Part shown: piece after piece, positions 34,266 through 45,590 of the stretch
Layout: each line of letters begins with the position of its first letter
Position numbering within the stretch: the stretch's first letter is position 1
NCBI GenBank assembly: GCA_033398695.1
Contig: CM065801.1
Coordinates: forward strand, 108,245,170-108,309,169
DNA: 64,000 bases
Origin: Orobanche coerulescens
Lineage: Eukaryota > Streptophyta > Magnoliopsida > Lamiales > Orobanchaceae
Reading direction: 5' to 3'
Notes under the pieces: generated by a model
Told to the model about the DNA's origin: nothing
The model's input: only the letters and a program-made list of their open reading frames with translations
Database searches by the model: none
Program-made: the position numbers and the translations under genes

Positions 34266-36201
34266 TGTAATACCCGTACTTTTTATTGACATTTTGACCT
34301 TGCCGGTCTTCCCATTTCGTCGCTCTGTAAACTCTTTGGGATGTTGTCGATGTTGACCTAGAGTTTCGTACCTTGTTTGGATCATGATCGTATGGTTTAG
34401 ACCTTTCGGAAGTATCCTGGGTCACGGATATAGCGCACGCTAGGAGTACGCTCGTGCACGCTATTCGTGTTCAGTACCGTGCGCTAACACCGTCCGTAGC
34501 GCATGCTAATGAGCTGGGTTGGCAAGGGCAGTGAGGTTTTCGGACTCTCTGGACTATTAGTTAACGTACGCTAGGCAGCGGCTAGTGCACGCTATAAGTG
34601 TTGCGTAGCGCATGCTAGGCAATATCAGCAGCGCACGGTAAGGCTCGAGCAGGGCAGAGGACAGTAGGTTCTGGACTTCCATTTCTGGGCAACAACTACC
34701 AGGTAGTGCACGCGAACTCATGGATAGTGCATGCTACCGTAAGGCATTAGCGCATGCTACTGTAAGGCGTTAGCGCATGCTACCGTATATGTAGCGCACG
34801 CTAACTAGGCTGGCAGTAGCCACTGGACTACCGGGTGACCCGCTAGCGCACGCTGATATTGAGGCGTAGCGTGCGCTAGACTTGGCACAGTATATATGGG
34901 ACAGTCAACCCCCTGTACGCCTCAATTCTCTCATTTCTCGCCCATTCGACGGGAGCAGCGGGTTTTGGACGATTCGGAGCATTTGGAGGCGATCCTTCTT
35001 CAGATATCAACATATTTGGTTGGATAACAAGGATTTCATAACATCTCATCCATTTCTATCTTCCAAATCAAGGTAAAAATCCTTAGAACTCTAATTTTGG
35101 GAAGTTTGGGGTTTTTCTTAGATTTGTCCGATTTATCCATTTTGGAGCTCGAGAACCTTGAGATTATGAAGTATATACCCCGCATACATGTTTTCCCTAT
35201 GATTTTATGGATTGTTTTGTACCTTGTTTGGATGTGAGAGCGTTTGGTGATTTTCCAACCTCTAGATGTTTACCCTTGTAGTTTCGTAAATCGTAGGCGG
35301 GTTTCGGGATTTCTTCGTGTGATTTAAGTATGGATTATTGATTATCGTATTCCTTGCGAATCGTTTAGGTGCCGGAAGTGCGTTGGACCTACTGAACTTA
35401 TACTCTTTTCCGTTCGATTTCTCGATGACTCAAAGGCAAGTATATATTTATGATTGTACATTCTTGAGTTTGAAAGTAAGATATATGAATGGCATGATTG
35501 TTTATATCCACTCTGGGATGGGCCAACGGGTCTTTTGAGGGTTTCATAGCCTCTGGTGCGATTCTATGGATAATATGAGTTAACCACTTTGGGACGGACC
35601 GACGGGTCCTCTGAGGGTTCCGTAGCCTCTGGTGCGGTTCCACGGTTGATCATGTATGTATTGATGTGATGCTATGAGATTTAGTTATTCAAGAATACTA
35701 GTCTTCAAATAATGAATTGACAGTTACTTTACTTTATTGTCGAGAAGTATTGTGTTTCATATTCGATATACTTGCACTACCTATTCGACGGCTAACCCCT
35801 TTATGGGGAAATACTTTTTATATATTTCAGGTTCCAGGAGAGCGGACAGACAGGTATCAGGTCGGCATGAAGATGATGGGCAAGCATGATACTGTGTCTT
35901 ATCTCCGGTTATATTTTGTGTTCCTCCATTTAGTGTTGTTGTGCTGGAATGGTTATTGATTATTCGAGTATTGTTTGTCAGTTTTCTTGATGTTCCGGTC
36001 TGTGTTGCCGAGGTATTGATTTATGTTGTGGTGTATTTGGATACATTGGATATGGGTTGAATACCATTTTTATTGTCCTTCATTCATTGTATTTGGACCT
36101 TCTCGATCAAGTTTTATAGTTCCGCGTATGATTAGCCTTGTGCGTCCCACGGCGGGGTTCACGGTGCTGTAATATACCCTGAATAACTTGAGGGTGTTAC
36201 A
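34266..36201 (+). mobile_element. Type-A gypsy LTR, copy A2 (shared by both units)
   Basis: Has a polypurine tract immediately before it and a PBS (TGGTATCGGAGC, 36207-36218) immediately after it, so it serves as 3' LTR of unit 1 and 5' LTR of unit 2. The fullest of the three copies. Palindrome array about 34425-34878; last copy TAGCGTGCGCTA 34867-34878, 12-bp gap, TATATAT 34891-34897. Confidence 0.93.
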
Positions 36202-36747
36202 GAATATGGTATCGGAGCTTAGGTTTATGGATACCTAGGCTGTCGGTATTTGGGTCGATTGAGTCATTGTTTATCTACAGTATCACTACTTTTCCATCAT
36301 CACAGTGCGACCGGTACTTGTAAGTTCTCTTACGCTTCTTGTTTTTTCTTAATCGCTTTGCTTTTAGTTTGATATTCTTGGGAATCGGTCACTTTGAGGA
36401 CGTGCGATTTAGATTACACTTACGTATCTTATGTATCCTTCAGAATGTCTGCTGACAGGGGACAGAGACGAGACTGTGGTCGCGGATGCAGACTTTTCTT
36501 TGAGATATTTTTAAAATTGCTAATTGCGATATTGGTGTGCGTTGTTATTGTATTGAGACTTCATATGGGAGTCGGATGCTAGTATTTTGGAAGATCGACT
36601 TTACGCACCTATAAGTATACTATTTTGGTCACTCGCTTGTGGCGACATATGATTACTCTTGTGATGAGTTGGAAATTTTGGGTTGGTCCATTGTTGGTGA
36701 CAGGATTGCAAGTTTTGAGGACGAAACTTATTTTAAGGAGGGTAGTA
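36202..36747 (+). mobile_element. Short internal region 2: PBS, gag start, polypurine tract
   Basis: Homologous to 25307-25852 along its whole length. The MSADRGQRRD frame is at 36445-36582. The purine tract at 36733-36747 precedes the type-B start. The same join of a gag start to a 3' tail in both units shows that the deletion predates the array duplication. Confidence 0.8.
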
Positions 36748-38373
36748 TGTAATATACATATCCGTATTTTCAATATAACATTTTGAGCGTTATTTATCTG
36801 AGATATACTGGATAGCTTGGTGCCTATACAATATGGATAAAATAATTTGAGGACTGGGACAGTTGTACTTGTACAATTAACGTGATTGGTTGACAGTTAT
36901 AATTGAGGATATCGTGTATCATGTTGTTTTAATTTTGATATCGGGTATATCATGTGAGAATGTTATTGAATCAAATATACATTTTTAGTATGTCATATAT
37001 TCGTGTCCAGTATGTCGAGACAACGGACAAGAGAAATTGGAATTGGCTAAGTACAGCCACGTTAGTGCACGCTACGATGTATACTTAGCGCATGCTAAGA
37101 GGTTTGAATTACGTACGATATGGAGGACCCCTAACGTACGTAAGGCATTCTTGATAAGGATCGGAAGGTGGCCGACAGGTAGGCCCAGGCTGGTTATTAT
37201 CGGCATTTAGCTCACGCTAATGCATACAGCTAGCGCACACTAATATCAGATCGGTCAATAGGGAATTTTGGCTTTAATGGTTACCTTCGGCGTGTGGGAC
37301 CCAGACATCTTTGGGGAATGTACAGGTTGTCGGGTCAACGACGATTAGGGCACGCTAAGGTTGAATATTAGCGCACGCTAATGGTGTATTACTGTAGCAG
37401 GTCAACAATTGTATTTACATATGCTATTGCATGGATAATACGTACGTAAGCTGATGTACGAAGCAAGGTTGTAGCCTTTCTGGACTTCGATAGCGCACGC
37501 TATCTAGGAAGGATAGCACACGCTAGGGCTGTAGCGCACGCTAAATACAAATTTTAGTGCACTATAGTAATGTGCAGTATAAGTATGGACAGACGGGTGT
37601 TAAGATGCATTTCACCCATTTTCTTCACTTCAACCAATAGATTGGAGGATACTATGAGGATCTAGACACTTGAGTATTGTGAGATTGATCATCCTTAACA
37701 GCATTGGAGCTTGGTAGTGATCGAGAATGGATTCAACCTTGGGATTCAACCCATTTATCCTATGAGTTAATTATTTTTCATTTTGGGATATCGTCTTGGA
37801 TTATATATGATGTTCTTGAGATGATAATCGTCATGTATTTTATAAGTATGATTATAGATGGATTACTGAGTTATGTTGATATTATTGTTGAGGTGCGGTT
37901 GTTGATATGATTCGTGTGGTTTGAATGGTGTAGTTTTTCTTCAAGAGATATGTTGGTTAATATCTCCAGACAATTCAATTTTTTGTCGTCGCTATTAATG
38001 ATTAGTTTGTATGATAATGGAATATGGAGGCGTTATGATGATTCTTGGTATTCCATGGGAAGTTGTTAAGAAAGATGATGACATGATGACTTGTATGATG
38101 GATTATGTTATGTTGTCATGAGCATGGTTAGGGAAGCATAGTGTTCTTGGTAGTATTGTTGCCATTCTTGATGTTATGATGATATATGCCTTAGACTATG
38201 AGTTAGATGATGTCTTATATATTAGAACATTGGATTTTATCGTTGGTTCGATTGTGGACGTGATTTCAGATTAATTCATGATTCTTGAGAGACTTTTGAA
38301 TTATATGAGATGATGAACATTTATAAGAAGTGTGGGTGTTTAGGATTAATATAAAATATTCATGTCTGGAGCT

Positions 38374-38785
38374 AAATTATGTTTTCTGATATAATATTCG
38401 ATTAGGGATACGAATATGGTTACGAGTTTGATGAGATTAGTATTCATCTCTGAGTTTGGAAGCCCATACGTATTGAACAAGTGTTCAAGTCGAATGACTG
38501 GATTGTTTGATAACCTTAGAATATGATTACCTATAATGTTGAACTACTTGGATGGTCCGAATTGATGATGATCATCGATAAATTATGTTTTCTGATATAA
38601 TATTCGATTAGGGATACGAATATGGTTACGAGTTTGATGAGATTAGTATTCATCTCTGAGTTTGGAAGCCCATACGTATTGAACAAGTGTTCAAGTCGAA
38701 TGACTGGATTGTTTGATAACCTTAGAATATGATTACCTATAATGTTGAACTACTTGGATGGTCCGAATTGATGATGATCATCGAT
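38374..38785 (+). repeat. 206-bp tandem duplication in type-B unit 2
   Basis: Copies 38374-38579 and 38580-38785 look identical or nearly so and share the AAATTATG start. Unit 1 has a single copy near 27475, so the duplication is younger than the array. Confidence 0.93.
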
Positions 38786-39424
38786 AAATTTTAACTATGG
38801 ATTTATAAGAAGGGACCCTGTTAATTCGTATTTAAGAATTGAGTTTCGGATGGATAACATTTAGACCCTTACTATTGGTTCGATTTGGTCACCGATATGA
38901 CCATCAAATTTCAGCTTGTATTGTGGACAAGGATTCGTAAGTGTCTGAGTTAGATTGTTCAGATTGTGTTTAATCGAGATATTGTGGAACCGTTGAGTTT
39001 GTGTTTTGGTTGTATTGATATCGATCGTTATCGAACTCGTTGATTATTAATCCTTCTTTTACAATAAGTTGTGATGTTTGATAATGGATTATGACCGTTG
39101 TGTTGCAGTTGAGGTTGAAGGGTTCGTATATTGCTTTGGCCACAACTGGGGAAATCGTATGGGAAAGCAACTGAATTGGTAACAACTTCATTGTATCGGC
39201 ATCGAGGAAAGTTTATACTTGTTCAGTTTATAATATTTAATGAATAGTTTCACTCTCATTTCATTTATAATTCATATGGTAATAATATTATAAATGTAAA
39301 TTGTCGGGATGATGGGTTGTGTACTGTGCTCTTGTTCAGATTAAATCATAAGTTATATGATTTGATTGTGTTTGATTGAAGACATAGATGTGAGTTATCT
39401 TTGATCTTTCACTAGTGGAAAAAT

Positions 39425-39640
39425 ACCATTTTACGTCGCACTTTCTAAATCGGTTGCAGTATAATCGATTTAAAAAGTGATTAGGTTTCATTTTACATCG
39501 GTTATTAAGAAACCGGTGTAATATATCAGTTTTTTACATCGGTCAATAGGGAACCGATTTAATATATCAATTTTTTACATCGGTTAATAAAAAACCGATG
39601 CAGTATGTGAATGTTTCACATCGGTTCTCATATACCAACA
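39425..39640. repeat. Left subterminal repeats of CACTA
   Basis: Repeated TTTACATCGGTTA/AAAACCGATG units, partly inverted, at about 20-45-bp spacing. In this superfamily such motifs bind transposase. Confidence 0.8.
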
Positions 39641-39773
39641 CATAAAATGCCCCCCCACTACCCAGTTTAGGTCATTCAACCTTCTCCCGTTCCCCGCTTA
39701 TTCAACCCTGCGATTCAATCTCCTCCCCTCAATCTCCTCCCCCCAACCTTGCGATTCGGCTAAAAGCTCTGAC

Positions 39774-40001
39774 CACCGCGTGCCACTGGAGTTGTTGAGA
39801 TCAGTGGAGAAAGCCTTGGAGGTGAAGTTGGGGGATGACATGGTCTTGGTGGTGCTTACAACATCGATGTCTTTGATCTATGGCCTTCTGATATTTCCCT
39901 GGAAGAGGTCGAGCAATAATCGCGGCCAGGAGGTTACGCCGCTAGTTGTCCGCAAGACGGTGCCGCTTGAGGAAGAGGAGGAGGATTTCGGACCTGACAA
40001 G
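39774..40001 (+). pseudogene. Captured fragment resembling NADPH-cytochrome P450 reductase N-terminus
   Basis: Frame from about 39774: LELLRSVEKAL, then VLVVLTTSMSLIYGLLIFPWKRSS, a hydrophobic membrane anchor followed by WKRSS, then PLVVRKTVPLEEEEE. This arrangement of anchor, W(K/R)RSS, and acidic linker after a PLVV-like segment is typical of plant P450 reductase N-termini. The flavodoxin domain is absent. GTGATG at about 40002 could be the donor of a captured first intron. The assignment is from memory of the family and is moderate; another single-pass membrane protein is possible. Confidence 0.45.
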
Positions 40002-40269
40002 GTGATGTCATCATCTTCTTCGGAACCTAAACTGGCACTGCCGAATGTTTTTCGAAGGTATCACCATCACTAAGGACTCCTCACGATTTTGAGCTGCCAT
40101 AAACCCTTGTTTCATATGGCTGAGGTCGAAATTGATCTCTTCATATTCCCCCTTTTTCTTTTTATTTCTCCCTGCCCTAGTTGTTCTCTCTGTCCTAATG
40201 TTGATCCACACACGAATAGAGAAGATGGGATGCTCTTTTTCAGTAAAGGATGTTATATTCCCTATGCAG

Positions 40270-40551
40270 GCATGCAATGGGTCCAAGGTGATTGCCAGTG
40301 AAGCTTTGTCTGATATCAGGAAGGATGTTCTCGCCAAATGCTATGGTGAGATTATGCCGTTGACCATTTACTTCTACACTATGTCAAACTATTTGTATGG
40401 TTTTCTTTTGTTCCCCTTTCTGCAGTATCATGTGTTCTTTCTTGTTCCATTTGAAAGTTAAATTTACAAATGTCCCCTCCTTTAGCTTGTTTCGTTGGAA
40501 TCTTATATAGGCGGAGATATCATAAGAAAAAAGAAACTGCTGCGGAAACAG
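40270..40551 (+). pseudogene. Two captured exons of LepA/GUF1-type translation factor
   Basis: Exon 40270-40345 follows an acceptor CTATGCAG and reads ACNGSKVIASEALSDIRKDV then LAKCYG. A donor GTGAG starts at 40346, an acceptor TTATATAG ends at 40510, and exon 40511-40551 continues in phase with GDIIRKKKLLRKQ before another donor GTGAAT. This is the conserved C-terminal block of LepA/GUF1 (elongation factor 4), a translational GTPase of bacteria and organelles. The fragment is too short to function. The 165-bp intron with both splice sites shows that capture was at DNA level, not through cDNA. The exons have no stop or frameshift, which suggests recent capture. Confidence 0.82.
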
Positions 40552-40948
40552 GTGAATTATATTTGCTTTCTTGCCCTCCTGTTACCATATCCAATCGTAT
40601 CTTTATGGGTAGTTTGTGGAAGTGGATCTATATACTTTCAGTTTTTAACACAACTATTTGCCTGTAACGAGCAATGAGCTGTAGGTCTAAATCAGTTCCT
40701 CAAGTTCTTCTGTTGCTGTGTTTGTAAAATGTGTTTGCCATGACTGATGGACTCATTTATTCTTATTCTTCTTCTTCTTATTCATATTCTTATTCTTATT
40801 ATGCTTAATCAAATCAGATGGAGGGAAAGAAAAGGATTGTTGTATTTTTTTCATCAGGTTTGAGTTGTTATTTTTTCTGGTCTGATTTGTAGGTTCGTTC
40901 ATATATACGCTCCTCTGCGCAATTGGAATAAAAACCTAAAACCAACCG

Positions 40949-41612
40949 ATGACGAGGGCGATATTCAGCCCCCAAATTGACCGCCGTCAGGATGAAGAAA
41001 ATCCACCTGATGCCTCTCCACCCGATGCAATAATGGAACTAATCTTCTTAAAGCTACCCATCAAATCTCTGGTACGTTTTAAATTTGTTTGCAAGCATTG
41101 TCTGTCATTGATTTCTCATCCAACTTTTGTTCAATCCTATCTCAAACATCATCTTTTGTCTAATGAGAAGATCATTACTTTTATCCGATCTTCTTCCGAA
41201 TTCTATGTCCTAAACCTAGAGAAAGGAAATACTATTGTGCAGTAGCACCATAAATACAGTCTCCCATTGTCAGTAGAAGCTCCTGATCGCGTCCGTCTTA
41301 TGGGTTCTTGCAATGGCTTAATATGTCTTGGTATATATATATCCCATATTCAGTTTTTCTCAACCTTGTGTTGGTTTCAGTCCTATCTTATGGAATCCTC
41401 TATTGAATGATTACAAAAAAGTCTCCTTTCTTATTCCTACTTTTATGAATCGGTTTGGATTTGGTTACGATTCGCATACACAAGACTACAAGTTTGTAAG
41501 AATCGATATTATGGAGGGCGTGGCAAAGATTTATGGGCTTAAATCAAATTCCATGAGAGTCTTCCCTTTTGAATTTGAACTACTTGATATTGGTCCCAGT
41601 TGTGGTTTCTAA
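40949..41612 (+). pseudogene. Captured F-box protein gene, frameshifted
   Basis: From ATG 40949: a basic leader, then the F-box core DAIMELIFLKLPIKSLVRFKFVCKHCLSLISHPTFVQSYL (residues about 27-67), followed by stop TAG at 41243. The frame continues after the stop with VRLMGSCNGLICLG. After a shift at about 41325 it continues with ILWNPLLNDYKK, RFGFGYDSHTQDYKFVRI and YGLKSNSMRVFPFEF, the F-box-associated domain of type 1. Stop at 41610. Intact proteins of this kind are substrate receptors of SCF ubiquitin ligases. The stop and frameshift make this copy non-functional. Plant F-box genes of this class are often single-exon and often captured. Confidence 0.85.
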
Positions 41613-41689
41613 TGATTATCTACTAAGAGGGACATCATTCAAGTCTTCAATTTAATACTCACAATCCCGTTATTATCAGTCAAAGGTAT

Positions 41690-42357
41690 ACGCTTTATCT
41701 ATTCGATGGTTCTCTATCCCGTACATGATCGGTGAACGAAGCCTAAACATCTTCCAAAGGGGATGTTTTAACAAAAATCGGGTTTTAGGTTGGTTCACAT
41801 TCAAACTTTGTACCTCATAGTATAAGTAAGCTTGGAAACTATAATCACTTCGTATATTTCTTCTAATATGATAACTTAATCTCTTAATATGCTTGTTCCA
41901 AGTATTAAATGAATCACCATGATGCTATGAACATATTCCAACAAAACCAACTACCATTCAAATCAAAACATGCATATAATGAAGGATAACTATGTTCAAC
42001 GAGTACTCCTCTCCATAACTACATAAAGCATCTCAGTTCAAAGGTAAGAATGAAGGTGTATTTGAATTACCTTCAGACACAAAAAAAGCTGAATATAAGT
42101 GAAGAACGTTCCTTTAAAACCTTCAATAATCGACAGAAGCTTGCTTAATCTACGAACCCACACCAATTCAACGAGTTATGGACGTCTAGGAAGGAGTTTT
42201 AGTAGCTTAGGGGGAGTTGAAGATGAAAAATGAGAGTATGGTTTGGGAGAAAATGAAAGAGAGTTGGTGTCTTTGAATAGAATATTATCCTTAACGTATG
42301 TTAGTCACACAATATCACGTACGATATCACCTTAACATACGCTAACCCATATTACCT
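41690..42357 (-). mobile_element. Possible gypsy LTR fragment inside the CACTA
   Basis: Near 42290-42350 the plus strand has TTAACGTATGTTAG, CACGTACGATAT and TTAACATACGCTA, the same kind of palindrome as in the gypsy U3 arrays. To its left is AC-rich sequence similar in texture to the minus-strand LTRs. No LTR end is visible and borders are approximate. Confidence 0.4.
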
Positions 42358-42729
42358 TTGGAAATTATAGCTTCTGTACTCACTGTAACTATTGGTAAAA
42401 GTCTCCCAGATTCTTATGTGTGGCCTCATCATAGTTCAGGTGTGTTCACTATTAAAGCTGCATTTCATATGCTAAGTAATGAGGATAGACTAGGACATGT
42501 ACTTTCATGGAATAGGGTTTGGAAATTGAAAGTTAACCTTAAAATTAGGTTCTTTATTTGGAGAGCTCTGCATGTTAAACTTCTTACTGCCTCACTGTTG
42601 TTTAATCATGGAGTCATTCAAACCCCTATATGTACATTATGCAATGAAGAAGAGAAAACTATCAATCGTATATTCTTCAAATGTAAGAAAATGGAAAATA
42701 TATACAATCCAATGGCAGGATGTTGTTAG
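42358..42729 (+). pseudogene. LINE-type reverse transcriptase zinc-binding domain fragment
   Basis: Contains YVWPHHSSGVFTIKAAFHML, WNRVWKLKVNLKIRFFIWRA and CTLCNEEEKTINRIFFKCKK, which match the zf-RVT domain found at the end of plant LINE polyproteins and in derived genes. Key residues: the W of VWPH, WKLK, FxWRA and the CxLCxxxEE...FFxC set. The adjacent RT domain is absent. The first codons come from unrelated sequence, so the ATG at 42358 is incidental. Confidence 0.78.
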
Positions 42730-43246
42730 ATATAATTATATAAGACAGTTACAGGTTATAGTTTTGCAGGCAAGAAGTAGTGATTGATGTTCACTTATAT
42801 GGGTGAGTTGGTTTCGCCTTTCCGAGTTGATTCATCTCTTCGGAGATCGCTGGTCTTTATTTATTCATTTAGTCAATATACTCCAAAACTCCAGAGAATT
42901 TAGCATTTGTAACACCAAAAATATCATCTTCTTCGTATCTACTCTACAGTTCTCATACTTATATTGAACTGTGGAATAATGCATTGTTGACTGAAACTAT
43001 TGCTGTTAGTTTATGGTGATCAGTTGAATAGTGAAAGAGTAGACATTGGATTATTGATGTTGTCGGTTTATAATTAAATATACAGCTGCGCAAATTCTCG
43101 GGAGGAATAATGAAGTTCTTTTATTCACTTTATGATCTGTTTATGAGGTTAATAAGTACAGTGTAACTCCATCCTGTTATTTTCACTATATGGACCAGGA
43201 ACTTGCTGCATCAGTTCAGAGAGGAAGTATTGATTGAGAATGAGCT

Positions 43247-43543
43247 TTGCGCTGTTTGAGACATGCTTTTCGCAACACTTCATCCCCTGACTGGTGGAGA
43301 CGTGCGCTTCTTTTGCCACCCTGCCATAGGCCACATGCACAAGGACCTATAGTAGGTGCTGTTTTTAGCTCTGAAATGATTGGTGAGGCTACAATTGATA
43401 GGATTGTCGAGTTGCTGAAATTGACAAATTCAGGCAAGATTTCCTTCACTATACACAGACAACCCCCCAATGTAGCACAATTATCATATTTCAGTTATGA
43501 GAAAGTCTATTTTATGTATCTTGCAAATGCTACTGTCAATTAA
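43247..43543 (+). other. Unrecognised open fragment inside the CACTA
   Basis: 98 codons including WWRRALLLPPCHRPH and GAVFSSEMIGEATIDRIVELLKLTNSGK, with amphipathic helices and normal-looking composition, so it may be another captured exon. The first third can also be read in another frame (LFATLHPLTGGDVRFFCHP). I cannot name the family. The reading loses coding character after about 43450. Confidence 0.3.
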
Positions 43544-43699
43544 CCCGTTGGTGAAACACCCATTACATCTTAATCAAACCACGTTTTTGGGCATTAATAC
43601 CATGTACCTTTCATTGATTAATTCATCTTTATTTTGTTTTATTTCAAATTTTCAATTGCTTTTTCATTTCTTGTGCTGTTAATCTGTAGAGACAAATTG

Positions 43700-45230
43700 T
43701 TGGCAGAAGTGGCTTATCTTTGAAATGTGCAAAGATGTACCTCGCATTTTTAAAACTGCATGGATGTACCTTGTGTTGCTTAAAACTGTGTACACTTGCC
43801 CCAATCTTTGGAGAATATCTCACTCTCCCTGTATCTCCCTCCCTCTATGCAAGTAGGATTATGTGTTTATACATGAAAGCTATTAAAACTTTATAAAAAT
43901 CATTATGAAATTATTACAAATAAAATTTGAACTGTAAAAAGCTATTATAGATTATAAAAGAGTAATAAAAAATATAAAAAAAATTACAAGATGAATTATA
44001 AAATCTACAGCAAACTTATAAAAATATCAGTAATATAAATACAACCAAAGTGTAATTTTCTTCCTCCGTCCTAAAATAAGTTTAACACCTAGCTTAGGTA
44101 TATGCTCTTGCCTTTGTTATTTTCGTGACACCCTCCGATTTTGTATAATTTTTGCAAAAAATGGCTTCGTGTGGTGCATTTGTACCAAGTGTGGTGTTAA
44201 TTTATTGTGTGTGATGAATGTCTGCATAATTTTTGGTTTTAACAACAGAACAATATGTAATATTGTGCCTGTTATTTTTTTATCCAAAAATCAGAGTTGT
44301 GCTCTGGTGGATTAAACATCACTTCTCAAAAATTGTAGGTCTATCATGATTAATCTCTATTGCTTGTTTCTTTCATAATATTTGTATCTTGCTCTTGTCA
44401 ACATACCTTTTTTTTATCAAGCATAACCTTTTCTCTATGTATTGCAAAAATTTTTTAGACTGTGTTCGCTTTCTACAGAAAGCGCTGAAGGCGCACGCTA
44501 TGCCTCAGAAGCATGTGCCCTGTCCAAAAAGCGACTGCCTTTTGTGTTTCTCGCAGATCGCCGTACGCCTAGAAGCGTTTCCGGCGAAAGGCGCTCTGAG
44601 GCGCGCCTTGAAGCGCGCAGAGCGCCGCCTTTTCAAACACTGGTTTGACATAAATATTTAGAAAATAGAACTCCCCCCCCCCCCCCATCCCGCTTCTTTT
44701 CTATGTTTTTACCATAAAAATGATTGTTGACAATAAAAGGAGAAATGACAAAATATCAGTTGTTCAAAATCGAAGACATTAAAATATTTATGGATATTTG
44801 ATCAATTGGTGGCCTCTTGTAAATTTGCAGATATTTGATATGGAAGTGCCTTATTCGAAGGATGATATTCATGACGTATGAAGATATTGGACTCAATATT
44901 TTCTATATTTTACATCTTTATCGAAGTAGTAAAAGAGGAATATGGGAACTGGGTACGTAGGGATTTGTCGCGTAGGGATCATTCATCATTTTGTGATTGT
45001 ACCTTTTTTTTGCAAGATTTACAAATCTCTTGTAATAACTGTTGTTGTACATTTTTTGCAAGATGTAAACAGGATTTTGTAATAGAATAGTGCAAACATG
45101 ATAATTTGGGTAGAATATATGGCGTATTGTTGGAGATTTTATTGTTCATGTTATGCTTTATAGGAGGGATTCTGTCGTGATAAAAAAATTGCCACTTTCG
45201 TGAACAGGGCTTTTCTAAATTTGCCATTTT
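43700..45230. other. CACTA right interior: AT-rich tract and CpG-rich island
   Basis: 43860-44050 is very AT-rich with repeated TTATAAAA-like words. 44467-44642 is an isolated GC- and CpG-rich patch with inverted GGCGC and AGCGC words. 44674-44688 is a C homopolymer. The rest, including 44880-45090, shows no credible gene. Confidence 0.5.
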
Positions 45231-45239
45231 TTGAACCAG

Positions 45240-45590
45240 AATATCATTTTTTCTAAATCAGTTAAAGCAGTAATAGATTTAGAATATTACACATTCCAAA
45301 TCGGTTAAAGCAGTAACCGATTTAGAATATTACACATACTAAATCGGTTAAAGCAGTAACCAATTTAGAAACTAAACATTCTAAATCGGGTTTCGGGATA
45401 TCCGATCTGGAATGTGAGATTCGAAATCGGTTATATCAACTTACTAAATCGGTTAAATAACCGATGTTAAAAGTATTTTCTACATCGGCTAAATAACCGA
45501 TGTTAAATGCGTTGATTTTCTACATCGGCTGGATCTATAACGGTTCGAGAACCGATTTAAAAGGCCTATTTTAACCGATTTAAAAGGTGT
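45240..45590. repeat. Right subterminal repeats of CACTA
   Basis: AAATCGGTTAAAGCAGTAACCGATTTAG-type inverted units recur at about 45256, 45300 and 45342, followed by CATCGGCTAAATAACCGATG units to 45590. They correspond to the left-end repeats. Confidence 0.82.

Noticed and set aside
44389..44661. 90-codon frame rich in A, R and K
   Set aside because: Created by the CpG-rich island; a second frame over the same bases looks equally protein-like and neither shows a domain.
44674..44688. C homopolymer run as a possible assembly gap or G-quadruplex
   Set aside because: A single run of C without further G/C tracts does not make a quadruplex. It may be a sequencing-sensitive spot, but nothing more can be said.
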